Shown: positions 33,036 through 42,661, counted from the first letter of the stretch. The stretch is DNA of 64,000 bases from REEB509 sp049314555 (GCA_049314555.1 JBMOEW010000008.1:23981-87980); one strand, 5' to 3'. The notes: generated from the letters alone by a model not told the origin. Numbers and translations are program-made.

Positions 33036-33914
33036 ATGACCCCAAAGGCACCAGGCGAACCGGCTACATCTTCCCTCGGCGTTCAGTCCCCAGATGGCAC
33101 CACACTGACTGCGCGCGCAAAAATGGCCACTGACAGACTGATCGAGCTGATGGCCCGCCTCCGCGATCCGCGTTCTGGGTGCGCCTGGGACGTTGCACAG
33201 TCGTTCCAAACGATCGCCCCCTACACCATCGAAGAGGCCTACGAAGTAGCCGACGCCATCGCTCGAACCGATTTCAAGGGCCTCCGGGAAGAGCTAGGCG
33301 ACCTCCTCTTCCAAGTGTTCTTCCACGCACGCATGGCCGAAGAACAGGGCCTCTTTGACTTCGCCGACGTCGCTACAGACCTGGACGCTAAAATGCGTGC
33401 GCGCCATCCCCACGTGTTTGGCGATGCCGCCGTGCGCGATGCGATTGAACAGACACTCGCATGGGAAGATCAAAAGGCGGCCGAACGCGCGGCAAAGGCC
33501 GCAGGCCAACCTGCGAGCGTTCTGGCCGACGTTCCCATGAACCTTCCAGCCTTGATGCGGGCTGAAAAGCTGACCAAGCGCGCGGCGCGGATTGGCTTTG
33601 ACTGGCCACATCCAGAGGCCGTCTTGGAAAAGCTCGCTGAAGAGCTGGCAGAAGTTGCCGATGCCCGCGCAACCCGCGACCAGGCTGGTGTTACAGAAGA
33701 GATCGGCGATCTCCTTTTTGTGGTGGCAAACCTTGCCCGCAAACTCAACGTGGATCCAGAGGAGGCGCTTCGCCAAGCGAACGCAAAGTTCACACGGCGA
33801 TTTCAAGCCGTAGAGGCCGCTGTTGCCGCCCGCCCAAAAGGCACTCCGATGCCAGACTTGGAGGCCCTTGAGGCGCTGTGGCTTGAGGTCAAGAAAGCAG
33901 AAAAGCCGACCTAA
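33036..33914 (+). CDS. mazG: Nucleoside triphosphate pyrophosphohydrolase MazG
   Basis: A 292-residue MazG with two tandem domains. The first has TIEEAYEVADAI and EELGDLLFQVFFHARMA, the second KLAEELAEVADAR and EEIGDLLFVVANLAR, giving the paired ExxE...ExxD motifs. It hydrolyses non-canonical or excess NTPs to NMP and PPi. The N-terminal 25 residues look like extra sequence, so a start further in is possible. It ends the (+) core run and faces hflX across a hairpin. Confidence 0.92.
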   Translation: MTPKAPGEPATSSLGVQSPDGTTLTARAKMATDRLIELMARLRDPRSGCAWDVAQSFQTIAPYTIEEAYEVADAIARTDFKGLREELGDLLFQVFFHARMAEEQGLFDFADVATDLDAKMRARHPHVFGDAAVRDAIEQTLAWEDQKAAERAAKAAGQPASVLADVPMNLPALMRAEKLTKRAARIGFDWPHPEAVLEKLAEELAEVADARATRDQAGVTEEIGDLLFVVANLARKLNVDPEEALRQANAKFTRRFQAVEAAVAARPKGTPMPDLEALEALWLEVKKAEKPT

Positions 33915-33938
33915 CGCTGCAACCTACTCCGCAGCGTT
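33913..33938. terminator. Hairpin between convergent mazG and hflX
   Basis: AACGCTGC and GCAGCGTT (8 bp, perfect) flank a 10-base loop directly at the mazG stop. With no long T-run it may be a weak bidirectional terminator, but its place between convergent genes fits. Confidence 0.55.
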
Positions 33939-33944
33939 TGGGCC

Positions 33945-35297
33945 TCATGCTTCATCACCGTGGTCAAGCTGGGCCGCATCGCCAACCGAAAGCCGCGCCA
34001 CGATATGCAGCAAACCATCCTCGCCCAGCGTTTCCTGCAGGATCTGCCCATGCGCCCCAATCCAAGCGTGGGTGCGACCGTTTGCGGGATCAAGCGAAAC
34101 ATGAACCACAACCCGATCGCCATAAGCCAGCCGATCAATCGCTTCGAGAAGGTCGTCCATCCCCTCCCCGCTCAGCGCTGACACCACAAGCGCAGGACCA
34201 ACCGCGCCCTCCGCTTCGCCCAGCGCCCGCGCCACTCTGGCTGCCCGCACATCGGGCTCCACCTGGTCAATCTTGTTCCAGACCTCGAGCACCGGTGGTA
34301 GCGCTTCGCCCGCCTCCAGCTTCTCTTTGCTGATCTGCTCCAGCACGCCCAGAACATCGCCGCGTTGTCGTTCCGTGTGCGGATCCGCAATGTCGCGGAC
34401 GTGGATGATCACATCCGCTTCGACAATCGCTTCAAGGGTGGCGCGGAAGGCTGCGATCAGCTCGGTCGGCAGATCGGTGATGAACCCCACGGTGTCAGAC
34501 AAAATCACATCCCGCCCGCCCGGCATCCGGATTACCCGCGCGGTTGGATCCAGGGTCGCAAACAGCATGTCTTTTGCCAGAACGTCCGCCTGCGTGAGCC
34601 TGTTAAACAGCGTCGACTTGCCGGCATTGGTATAGCCCACAAGCGCAGCAGTCGGCAGGCCTGCCCGCGTCCGCGCGCGCCGCTGGAGACCGCGGGTTCG
34701 CCGCACCTCTTCTAGGTCCTTCTTGAGTCTGACGATCCGATCGGCGATCAACCGCCGATCGAGTTCAATCTGCGTCTCCCCGGGGCCGCCAGTCTTGCCA
34801 AGACCGCCACGCTGCCGTTCCAAGTGAGTCCAAGTTCGCACCAGGCGCGAGCGCTCATAGCCCAACCGCGCAAGTTCAACTTGCAAACGGCCTTCGCGCG
34901 TCGCCGCGCGTCTACCAAAGATTTCCAGAATTAGGCCTGCCCGATCAACAACTTTGGCATTCAACCCTTTTTCCAGATTGCGCTGCTGCACTGGGGTCAA
35001 GGCGGCATCAACGACAACCACCGCCGCGTCGCGCGCCTTCACCTCCTCGGCCAGCAATTCCACCCGCCCCCCACCAAAATAGGAGCCTGGGTTCACTTTG
35101 CGCAAAACAACCGACTCGGCACTGCGAACGTCAAGGTCCAAAGCACGTGAGAGACCGCAGGCCTCTTCCAAGCGGGCGGCCGCAGTTGCCGGGTCACGGT
35201 CCTGTGTGACTGGGTGGACGACAAGAGCGCCTATTGCCCCGGCTGCGGCTAGATCAATCGCCAGCGTCCATCTCCTCGTCGGACTTGTCGCCTTCAA
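33945..35297 (-). CDS. hflX: GTPase HflX
   Basis: A ~450-residue ribosome-splitting GTPase. The N-terminal domain has NPGSYFGGGRVELL, the middle GGLGKTGGPGETQIELDRR, and the G domain VGYTNAGKSTLFNRLT (G1), SDTVGFI (G3) and NKID (G4). The start is uncertain: no ATG or GTG lies between the hfq stop (35254) and the conserved region. A TTG at 35297 inside hfq is used here; a CTG at 35264 or ATT at 35258 overlapping the hfq stop are alternatives. It is last in the ntr-hfq operon, coupled to hfq as in many Proteobacteria. Confidence 0.85.
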   Translation of the reverse strand: MKATSPTRRWTLAIDLAAAGAIGALVVHPVTQDRDPATAAARLEEACGLSRALDLDVRSAESVVLRKVNPGSYFGGGRVELLAEEVKARDAAVVVVDAALTPVQQRNLEKGLNAKVVDRAGLILEIFGRRAATREGRLQVELARLGYERSRLVRTWTHLERQRGGLGKTGGPGETQIELDRRLIADRIVRLKKDLEEVRRTRGLQRRARTRAGLPTAALVGYTNAGKSTLFNRLTQADVLAKDMLFATLDPTARVIRMPGGRDVILSDTVGFITDLPTELIAAFRATLEAIVEADVIIHVRDIADPHTERQRGDVLGVLEQISKEKLEAGEALPPVLEVWNKIDQVEPDVRAARVARALGEAEGAVGPALVVSALSGEGMDDLLEAIDRLAYGDRVVVHVSLDPANGRTHAWIGAHGQILQETLGEDGLLHIVARLSVGDAAQLDHGDEA

Positions 35298-35514
35298 ACA
35301 ATTGCACGGGCTGGCCCGGCATAATCGTCGAAATGGCGTGCTTGTAAACGAGCTGAACTTGGCCATCACGGCGCAACAGCACGCAGAAATTGTCAAACCA
35401 GGTCACTACGCCCTGAAGTTTCACCCCGTTCATCAAATAGATGGTGAGCGGTGTGCGCGCCTTGCGCACGGCGTTCAAAAAAGTGTCCTGCAGGTTCTGT
35501 CGCTTATCAGTCAT
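35254..35514 (-). CDS. hfq: RNA chaperone Hfq
   Basis: An 86-residue Sm-like hexameric RNA chaperone. NLQDTFLNAVRKARTPLTIY, NGVKLQGVVTWFDNFCVLLR and the Sm2 motif QLVYKHAISTI are standard. A short acidic tail (EGDKSDEEMDAGD) ends it. The ATG at 35514 is the family start. It lies 125 bp after the dat gene, in the operon ending with hflX. It would mediate sRNA-mRNA pairing. Confidence 0.97.
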   Translation of the reverse strand: MTDKRQNLQDTFLNAVRKARTPLTIYLMNGVKLQGVVTWFDNFCVLLRRDGQVQLVYKHAISTIMPGQPVQLFEGDKSDEEMDAGD

Positions 35515-35638
35515 CGCACTTATCCTTGTTTTTGGGCCTGTTGCGCCTTCACGCGCCCTTCTGGCCAAAGGTGAAATCGTCACCCTCTGGGCCTCCCTAT
35601 ACAAGGCAGTCCATGTCATTCGCAACCGCGCAGCCGGA

Positions 35639-36505
35639 CTACTCACGTCGCCCGTTGTCGGCGCTGCTGAAATAGGCAGCACGCAACGAAGAAGCGACCG
35701 GGCCAGGCGTGCTGGCCCCAACGACGGTATCGTCAATGGCCACAACCGCCGTTGCAGCGAGCCCAGCCGAAGTCATGAAGGCCTCCCGCGCTGCCTTAGC
35801 CTCCGCGACCGTGAAAGCGCTTTCTTCAAAACGCAGCCCAAGCTCTTGCGCAATCTGCAGCACGGCCTTCCGCGTGACGCCATGCAAAATATCGTTGGAA
35901 AGGGGCCGCGTTCGCAAGGTGCCGTGAGCGTCGACGATCCAGGCGTTTGCCGCAGCCGCTTCGGTAACAAACCCCTCGCGGTCCACCATCCACATTTCAA
36001 CCGCGCCGGCTTCCTTGGCCTTTTGCCTTGCCAACACGTTCGGCAAAAGAGAGGTCGACTTGATATCGCAGCGCGCCCAGCGCTCGTCTGGCCCGGTTAT
36101 GACGCGCACGCCCGCGCGCGCGCGAGCCTCCAGCGCGCGTGGGTCGAGGCGCGACGCTGTGATAACAACGCTGGGTGCCACCGCGGGATTTGGGAACGAA
36201 TGGTCCCGCCGCGCCGTCCCTCGACTGATTTGCAAGTAAACGATGCCATCGCGCACCCGGTTGCGCCGCAGGGTCTCATTTAAAACGACACTTAGCGCCG
36301 CGCCACTCATAGGCATCGCAATCTGCAACGCCCCCAAAGACCGTTCCAACCGTGCCAGATGACCGGCATGATCCAGCATCACCCCCGCACGCACTGGCCA
36401 AACCTCGTAGACGGCATCCGCGAACTGATAGCCACGGTCAATGACCGGCACCGCCGGCGCAAAAAGCGGCACAAACCGTCCATTGACGTAGGCGACACGG
36501 CTCAC
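35639..36505 (-). CDS. dat: D-amino acid aminotransferase (class IV PLP)
   Basis: A 288-residue fold-type IV aminotransferase. The PLP Lys is K149 in CDIKSTSLLPNV; RGYQFADAVYEV and GFVTEAAAANAWIV are family motifs. It should interconvert D-alanine and D-glutamate with their keto acids for peptidoglycan. Gene position between ntrX and hfq is common in this group. The start overlaps the ntrX stop by 4 bp. Branched-chain aminotransferase or ADC lyase are less likely alternatives. Confidence 0.88.
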   Translation of the reverse strand: MSRVAYVNGRFVPLFAPAVPVIDRGYQFADAVYEVWPVRAGVMLDHAGHLARLERSLGALQIAMPMSGAALSVVLNETLRRNRVRDGIVYLQISRGTARRDHSFPNPAVAPSVVITASRLDPRALEARARAGVRVITGPDERWARCDIKSTSLLPNVLARQKAKEAGAVEMWMVDREGFVTEAAAANAWIVDAHGTLRTRPLSNDILHGVTRKAVLQIAQELGLRFEESAFTVAEAKAAREAFMTSAGLAATAVVAIDDTVVGASTPGPVASSLRAAYFSSADNGRRE

Positions 36506-37896
36506 TCTTCGTCTTCCCCCACGCGCCCTGGAGCTTCCACCCCAAGTGATTTCAACTTGCGATGCAACGCCGAGCGCTCCATCCCAATGAACTGAGCGGT
36601 GCGCGAGATATTGCCGCCAAACCGTGTGATCTGAACGTTCAGATATTCGCGCTCAAAGCGCTCCCGCGCGTCCCGCAGGGGAAGCCCAATCACTTCCTGC
36701 AGTCCCTGGTTTTGCGCAAAACCGGCGCTTGGCCAAGCTTCGGGTGGCAACGCATCCACTGTGACCGGCAAATCCACATCGCCGGGCGCGAGGATCAAGA
36801 TCCGCTCCACGACGTTGCGCAGCTGCCGCACATTGCCCGGCCAGTCGGCCGACTGCAGCGCCGCCATCGCATCTGGCGCGATGGTGCGCGCTGCGAGGCC
36901 GGAGGTTTCTACCAACCGGCGCACAAAGTAGCGCACCAAGTCTGGAATGTCCTCACGGCGTTCCGCCAAGCTTGGCGCACGCAGCGGCACCACATTCAAG
37001 CGATGGAACAGATCCTCGCGAAACCGTGCCCGTTCAATATCGCCTCGCAAATCGCGCGAGGACGAAGATATCACGCGCACATTCACCTGGACGTCCGCCA
37101 TGCCGCCCAGCCGCTTGAACCGCTGTTCCACCAACACCCGCAGGATCTTGCTTTGGGTCTCAAGCGGCATATCGCCCACTTCGTCCAAAAACAGCGTGCC
37201 GGTGTGGGCCTGTTCAAACACCCCGATCTTGCGCGGACGCCCGTCTGGCCCTTCTTCGCCAAATATCTCCGTTTCCATTCTGTCGGGCGAAATCGACGCA
37301 GCGTTGATTGCAACGAAAGGCCCGCTAGCGCGAGGCGAACGCGCATGCATCAGACGCGCAATCAACTCCTTGCCAGAGCCCGCAGGGCCGGTGATCAACA
37401 CCCGCGAATTTGTCGGGGCCACACGCTCCACCGTTGCCCGCAACTGGGTGATCACCGGCGCAAGGCCAATCAGCTCGGCACTCGTTGGCGATACCGCCCG
37501 CAGACTGGCGTTTTCCTTGCGCAAACGCGCCGCTTCCAGCGCCCGCGCCACGACGAGCGTCAACCGGTCGGCCGTGAACGGCTTTTCGACGAACTCATAG
37601 GCCCCTTTTCGGATGGCCATGATCGCGGTCTCAATCGTTCCATGCCCGGAGATCACAATAACCGGCATGTCTGGGTCTATGTCCTTCAACAGGCCCAAAA
37701 GCTCCAAACCATCCATCCGGCTGCCCTGCAACCAGATGTCCAGCACGACCAGCGCTGGGGTTCGCCGCCGCACTGCGTCCAGCGCCTCGTCTGCATCCCG
37801 TGCCATGCGCACTTGATGCCCATCGTCCTGCAGAATGCCCGCGATCAGCTCGCGAATGTCTGCCTCATCGTCAATGACTAGAATATCGGAGGACAT
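36502..37896 (-). CDS. ntrX: Nitrogen assimilation response regulator NtrX
   Basis: A 464-residue response regulator: REC domain with phospho-site D53 (VVLDIWLQG), an AAA+ domain with Walker A GPAGSGKE (170-177) and Walker B LFLDEVGD (235-242), and a Fis-type HTH at the C-terminus (ISRTAQFIGMERSALHRK). The sigma54-contact GAFTGA loop is absent between FVAINAAS and GVFEQAHTG, as reported for several alphaproteobacterial NtrX proteins. It works with NtrY. Its start overlaps the ntrY stop by one base. Confidence 0.93.
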   Translation of the reverse strand: MSSDILVIDDEADIRELIAGILQDDGHQVRMARDADEALDAVRRRTPALVVLDIWLQGSRMDGLELLGLLKDIDPDMPVIVISGHGTIETAIMAIRKGAYEFVEKPFTADRLTLVVARALEAARLRKENASLRAVSPTSAELIGLAPVITQLRATVERVAPTNSRVLITGPAGSGKELIARLMHARSPRASGPFVAINAASISPDRMETEIFGEEGPDGRPRKIGVFEQAHTGTLFLDEVGDMPLETQSKILRVLVEQRFKRLGGMADVQVNVRVISSSSRDLRGDIERARFREDLFHRLNVVPLRAPSLAERREDIPDLVRYFVRRLVETSGLAARTIAPDAMAALQSADWPGNVRQLRNVVERILILAPGDVDLPVTVDALPPEAWPSAGFAQNQGLQEVIGLPLRDARERFEREYLNVQITRFGGNISRTAQFIGMERSALHRKLKSLGVEAPGRVGEDEE

Positions 37897-40193
37897 CAGG
37901 ATTCCCCGGTTGAGGGAGAAGTGGTATAACTCTCCCCATCGCCGCGTTTTGGCAGCACAAATCGGACCACAGCCCCAGGCGCAGGTCCCGGCGCGTCGTC
38001 CAGTTCCAAGATTCCCCCATGGTCCTCAACGATGCGCGCCACAATGGCGAGCCCAAGGCCCATCCCCTTAGACCGCGTCGTTACATAAGGCTCGATCAGC
38101 CGGGCCCGCTCATGGACAGGAAATCCCAACCCATTGTCGGTCACTTCAAACTGAACGCCGTACTCCAAATCGCGCAATCGCAGGGTAACGCGGCCTTCTT
38201 TGGGCTCACCGTCGCGCGCGCGACGGGCCTGAACCCCTTCCGCCGCGTTCTTCAAAAGATTTGTCAGCACCTGGCCGATCAAACGGGAGTCGCAAACGAG
38301 CCCGATTGGTTCCTCGCAGCCTTCCACCTCAACGCGCACATCTTGGTGTGAGAGGCGCTGCGCAAAGCCAACATCTTTTGCGATTTCAGCCATGTCCGCA
38401 AACGCCATGATTGGCGTTGGCATGCGCGCGAACGAAGAAAACTCGTCAACCATCCGGCCGATATCGTGCACTTGGCGCAAAATCGTGTCGGTGCAGCGCT
38501 GAAAGGTTTCTGGGTCTGAGGTGATCTCTGAATGGTACTTACGCTGCAGGCGTTCTGCCGAAAGCTGGATTGGCGTGAGCGGGTTTTTGATCTCATGGGC
38601 GATCCGCCGCGCCACGTCTTTCCACGCCTCTTGGCGTTGAGCGGCAATCAGCTTGGTCATGTCGTCAAAGGTCATGACCAGCCCGCCGCCATCGGCCACT
38701 GGGCTCATTCGCACGCTGATCTGCGCTGGCGTACCAGCACGATCGATATCGATCCGAATGGCAACCGTTTCTTCCGAAGGCGTTGGCGTATTCAACAGCT
38801 CGCCCAATACCGGTGACACGTCCACCAAACGCCGGCCATCAATAATGTCGTCTCCAAGACCAAGGAGTGCATAAGCGGAACGGTTTGCCGCTGTGATCCG
38901 TCCGTCCCGATCCACCCCAATCACACCGGCGCTGACGCCCCCAAGCACGGCCTGCGTGAATTGGCTGCGGTCCTCTGCTTCCTGTCGAGCTTTCACCAGT
39001 TCGGCCCGCTGGGCCTCTAATTGGGAGGTCATCCGGTTGAAGGCCGCTGCCAAACTGTCCACTTCATCGCGATCGCCACCCGCGCTGACCCGAACCCCCA
39101 AATCGCCCGCCGCAACCCGGCGCGCGGCATCCGCCAACCGCCCGATCGGCTCGGCAATGCGGCTGGCATTTGAAAGCCCAAGCCAAACCGCGCCCAACAG
39201 AACAAGTAGGGCAAGAGCCAAGTAGGATAGGGAAAACAGGCTCTGAATCTGGCCGCGTTGGCGCTCTACGGCGTTGTACTCATAGACCGCGTCGTCAAAT
39301 CGCCTGAGCGTCGACAACAGACCAGGTCGCACGTAGGCCGCCAGATAAAGATAGGCGTCGCTGTAGCCGTCCATCCGATACAGCGCCCGCAAAACATCAG
39401 CGTCAGGCTGGTCCATGGTGGCCACATCGCCGGCCCCCGCGCTGTGCCAAACCCGCTCGCTCGGCACCACATAGACCGGAGCGTTCCCTCTCTCCGCGCT
39501 GGCCAGCACCCGCCCCGAGCGATCGATGACGTAAGCTGCAGCCAGATTGCGTCGCTCCGCAAGGCTCGCCAAAAACTCGCCGTAACGTCGATTGTCGCTC
39601 GCCAACGCCGCTGCCGCGTCTGGCGCGTTCAACAGCGCCCCCATCTCCAAGACATTCGTGCTGAGCGACTCTTCAGCCACATCCACGTTCACGCGCCCGA
39701 CCGCAGCCCCGCTTTCCACCACGGTTCGTACGCGCTCGCTAAACCATTGCTCCAGGCCCCGGGTGACCACCGCCCCCATGAACAGCGCCACCACCAAAGT
39801 CGGCAGCACCGCAGCAATTGAAAACAACGACACGAACCGTAGGTGCAGGCGTGCGCCGGACGGTTGGGTAGAAGTCGCCCGCGCGATCCGCCGGATTCGG
39901 TGGGCAAGCAGCCCAGCCATTCCCAATAGGATAGCCCCAGCCGCGAGCAGCAGGCTCCACATCAGCCCAACTGTTTCTTGCGAAACGCCCGCGCCCGACA
40001 TGGCCACCAGGGCGGCAAAGACGGTGAGCAAAGCAGCCGCCACGAACCCGATCGCAAAGCCGATAGAGGCCCGGCTGCGCACCGGGCGGGCCCCCTCACC
40101 GGCGAAGGCGGGCGCTGAACTTTGCACGGACGCTGGCGAAGCTGTTGTCACGGGAGCTCGCACTGTGGCACCAAAATGTGGCGTTGTTGCCAC
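37896..40193 (-). CDS. ntrY: Nitrogen regulation sensor histidine kinase NtrY
   Basis: A 765-residue membrane kinase. Two N-terminal membrane segments (about 43-65 and 75-98), a third near 128-150, a periplasmic sensing region, a fourth segment near 320-345, then HAMP, PAS, HisKA (ARRIAHEIKNPLTPIQLSAE) and an ATPase domain with DNGLGFP and KGMGLGLAIVARI. It is expected to phosphorylate NtrX in response to nitrogen or redox/oxygen status. It starts 27 bp after ntrC. The N-terminal ~40 residues are low-complexity Ala/Pro-rich. Confidence 0.93.
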   Translation of the reverse strand: MATTPHFGATVRAPVTTASPASVQSSAPAFAGEGARPVRSRASIGFAIGFVAAALLTVFAALVAMSGAGVSQETVGLMWSLLLAAGAILLGMAGLLAHRIRRIARATSTQPSGARLHLRFVSLFSIAAVLPTLVVALFMGAVVTRGLEQWFSERVRTVVESGAAVGRVNVDVAEESLSTNVLEMGALLNAPDAAAALASDNRRYGEFLASLAERRNLAAAYVIDRSGRVLASAERGNAPVYVVPSERVWHSAGAGDVATMDQPDADVLRALYRMDGYSDAYLYLAAYVRPGLLSTLRRFDDAVYEYNAVERQRGQIQSLFSLSYLALALLVLLGAVWLGLSNASRIAEPIGRLADAARRVAAGDLGVRVSAGGDRDEVDSLAAAFNRMTSQLEAQRAELVKARQEAEDRSQFTQAVLGGVSAGVIGVDRDGRITAANRSAYALLGLGDDIIDGRRLVDVSPVLGELLNTPTPSEETVAIRIDIDRAGTPAQISVRMSPVADGGGLVMTFDDMTKLIAAQRQEAWKDVARRIAHEIKNPLTPIQLSAERLQRKYHSEITSDPETFQRCTDTILRQVHDIGRMVDEFSSFARMPTPIMAFADMAEIAKDVGFAQRLSHQDVRVEVEGCEEPIGLVCDSRLIGQVLTNLLKNAAEGVQARRARDGEPKEGRVTLRLRDLEYGVQFEVTDNGLGFPVHERARLIEPYVTTRSKGMGLGLAIVARIVEDHGGILELDDAPGPAPGAVVRFVLPKRGDGESYTTSPSTGES

Positions 40194-40220
40194 ATGTGTT
40201 GCCGCAATCAGACGCCCCCG

Positions 40221-41591
40221 TCAATCGCCTCGCCCAGTCCCCAAGCCCAACGAAACAATCTTCTTTCGCAGGGTATTGCGGTTAATCCCAAGAATGGCGG
40301 CAGCTCTGATTTGATTGCCGCGGGTTGCACGCAACGTGTGTTGAATGAGCGGACGCTCTAGTCTCTCAACGCAGCGCTCATAGAGCCCAACGTCTGGTCC
40401 TTCGGGCCCGGCCGCACCAAACAAGGCAGCGATGTGGCGTTCCAATGCGGCGTCGAACGTCTCTCCAGTTGAAACGTCGGCATCAATCTCCTGCGCGGCA
40501 TTGAGTTCCGAGCGAACAACGCCGCCAGAAATCAACAAGTCGGGCCAGAGCGCCGCAATCCGCTTGAGCAGATTTTCCAGTTCCCGCACGTTGCCTGGCC
40601 AGTCGTAGGCCTTCAGCGCCTCTATCGCATCGGTATCAATTGTACGTTCCGGCAGCCCCTCGCGCCGCGCGCGCACCAAAAACGCCCGTGCCAGGTCGCC
40701 AATGTCTTCCTTCCGCTCCCGCAGGGGGGGCAGCCGAATGGCAACAACATTGAGCCGATAGAACAGATCCGCCCGGAACAGACCGTCGCGCACAAGGGCT
40801 GCCAGCGGTCGCTGCGCTGCAGCGATCAGCCTGACATCGATGTGGTCGCGTCCCTCCAAAGACTGCAGCTGACCAAGCAGCCGGGTTTGGTCGTCAAGGC
40901 TGATGCTATCGAGCCCATCGAGCATCAGCACCCCGCTTCGCGCCGACTGAAACGCTTCATCCAGCGTGTCTGAATGCAGATTTCCGACGTGAGCTCCAAG
41001 ATTGAGCGACACGAAAGGAGCTAGCTTGCGCCGTCCAAATTCATGGATCGCCCGCGCGACGCGTTCCTTGCCGGTGCCAGCTTCCCCTTCGATCAAAACG
41101 GTCAAATCAGACGCTGTCACCCGCGACATGATCCGATAGACCTCTTGCATCGCTGCCGAGCGACCTATCAGCGGCAAACGTTCCTCTCGTTCGCCTTGCA
41201 CTTGACTGGCGCGCCCCTTTGCGCTCGGCGCACCGCTCAACGCCCGTCGCACCGCTGCCAACAAATCATCAAGGTCAAAGGGCTTGGGAAGATAATCGTA
41301 GGCCCCAACGCCGGTCGCAGTCATGGCGGTTGTGACCGTGCTTTGCGCACTCATTACAATGACGGGCAAATCAGGGCGCGCCGCGCGCAGGCCAGGAAGC
41401 GCGTCAAAGACGCAATCGTCGCCCATGTACACGTCTGAAACGACGATATCGCCTTCGCCCTCTTTGACCCATTTGGCGAGGGTGGCCACATTCCCTGTGG
41501 CGCGCACTGTATAGCCCTCTTTGGTCAGAGCCTGGGAAAGGACGAAACGCAACGAGCCGTCGTCGTCCGCCAGCAACACCTTGGCGTTCAT
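40221..41591 (-). CDS. ntrC: Nitrogen regulation response regulator NtrC (lacks GAFTGA)
   Basis: A 456-residue NtrC homologue: REC with D53 (VVSDVYMG), AAA+ with Walker A GEAGTGKE (169-176), and Fis HTH (NQIRAAAILGINRNTLRKK). Two features are odd. The GAFTGA loop is missing: after SLNLGAHVGNLHSDTLDEAFQ there is no such segment. The Walker B reads LMLDGLD (D225, G226) where a catalytic Glu is usual. ATP hydrolysis and sigma54 contact are both questionable. NtrC of Rhodobacter capsulatus likewise lacks the loop and acts with the housekeeping RNA polymerase. It overlaps ntrB by 4 bp. Confidence 0.9.
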   Translation of the reverse strand: MNAKVLLADDDGSLRFVLSQALTKEGYTVRATGNVATLAKWVKEGEGDIVVSDVYMGDDCVFDALPGLRAARPDLPVIVMSAQSTVTTAMTATGVGAYDYLPKPFDLDDLLAAVRRALSGAPSAKGRASQVQGEREERLPLIGRSAAMQEVYRIMSRVTASDLTVLIEGEAGTGKERVARAIHEFGRRKLAPFVSLNLGAHVGNLHSDTLDEAFQSARSGVLMLDGLDSISLDDQTRLLGQLQSLEGRDHIDVRLIAAAQRPLAALVRDGLFRADLFYRLNVVAIRLPPLRERKEDIGDLARAFLVRARREGLPERTIDTDAIEALKAYDWPGNVRELENLLKRIAALWPDLLISGGVVRSELNAAQEIDADVSTGETFDAALERHIAALFGAAGPEGPDVGLYERCVERLERPLIQHTLRATRGNQIRAAAILGINRNTLRKKIVSLGLGTGRGD

Positions 41592-42661
41592 GGCGTATCT
41601 CCATTCGTGGCGATGGGAAGCAGGATCCGAAACGCTGTGCGACCAGGGGTGCTTTCCACCTCGATCGTGCCGTCATGACTCGCGACCACGTCTGAAGCGA
41701 TCGCAAGCCCAAGCCCCATGCCGCCGCTCTTTGTGGTGGCAAAAGGCTCAAAGAGGCGGTCCGTGATCTCCACAGCCAAACCAGGTCCATTATCGATGAT
41801 CGCAATCTCAAGCTGCGGCCGCGGCCTGCCCCCAATCGCGCGACGGACCCGCAAGCCGGGGCGGTAACTGGTGGAAAACACGATTTCGCCATTGGGTATC
41901 TCGCCCAAGGCTTCAGCCGCGTTTTTCGCAATGTTCAAAAGCGCCTGGATCAGCTGATCGAGGTCACCTCGAATGTGTGGCAGGCTCGGGTCATAGCGCT
42001 CAATTAGCGTGATTTGGGGCGAGCCCGATTCAACGATGCGCCGCACCCGATCAAGCGCCTCATGCACATTGATCGACACAAGCTGGGCCTGCTCAATGGC
42101 CGCAAACGGATCAATCCGATCGGTCAAGCGACGGATCCGATCAACTTCGTCGCATATCAGCGTGGCAAGCGTTGCAACGTCCTCGTCTGCGCCACGCCCA
42201 ATCAATTGGGCAGCGGCCCGAATGCCTGCGAGCGGGTTGCGCACTTCGTGAGCGAGGGTGCGCGCAGCCGGCACCGGCCCTCCAGACACCCGCCGCCGCA
42301 ACGTCGGCGTTAACACCAGACACACCAACATGTTATCGCCGGCGGGCGCGGCACTCACCGTGAACGTGCCACTGGAGGTAGGCAGGCGAACATCGCCCTC
42401 CTGCAGATGTTCCTGGGCCCGATGCGCCCTTGCCGCAAGCGTCGCCAAGGGGGAACCGGTTCCAAAAACGTCACTCACCCGTCGACCCAGAAGCCCATGC
42501 GCGCCAGCCAACAAGTCCGCCGCCGCCGCGTTTGCGAACCGAATGGCCCCCGCATCGTCCACGCCCACAACAGCGACGGGCAATGCCTCCAACAGCCGAT
42601 CCGTGTCTAAGCTGCGCAACCGTGGGCGCGGCACACCTTCGGTATCGATCACCTTGCTCAT
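41588..42661 (-). CDS. ntrB: Nitrogen regulation sensor histidine kinase NtrB
   Basis: A 357-residue soluble kinase: PAS domain (about 20-125; LLEALPVAVVGVDDAG), dimerisation/phospho-acceptor H138 in RTLAHEVRNPLAGIRAA, and ATPase domain with NAAEAL, DNGPGLA and GGMGLGLAIASDV. It would be controlled by PII and phosphorylate NtrC under nitrogen limitation. It overlaps dusB by 4 bp and ntrC by 4 bp. Confidence 0.94.
   Translation of the reverse strand: MSKVIDTEGVPRPRLRSLDTDRLLEALPVAVVGVDDAGAIRFANAAAADLLAGAHGLLGRRVSDVFGTGSPLATLAARAHRAQEHLQEGDVRLPTSSGTFTVSAAPAGDNMLVCLVLTPTLRRRVSGGPVPAARTLAHEVRNPLAGIRAAAQLIGRGADEDVATLATLICDEVDRIRRLTDRIDPFAAIEQAQLVSINVHEALDRVRRIVESGSPQITLIERYDPSLPHIRGDLDQLIQALLNIAKNAAEALGEIPNGEIVFSTSYRPGLRVRRAIGGRPRPQLEIAIIDNGPGLAVEITDRLFEPFATTKSGGMGLGLAIASDVVASHDGTIEVESTPGRTAFRILLPIATNGDTP

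Noticed and set aside
36562..37881. Long open frame on the (+) strand opposite ntrX
   Set aside because: Its translation has no recognisable motif and it is fully antisense to a clear NtrX; high GC content commonly leaves such frames open.
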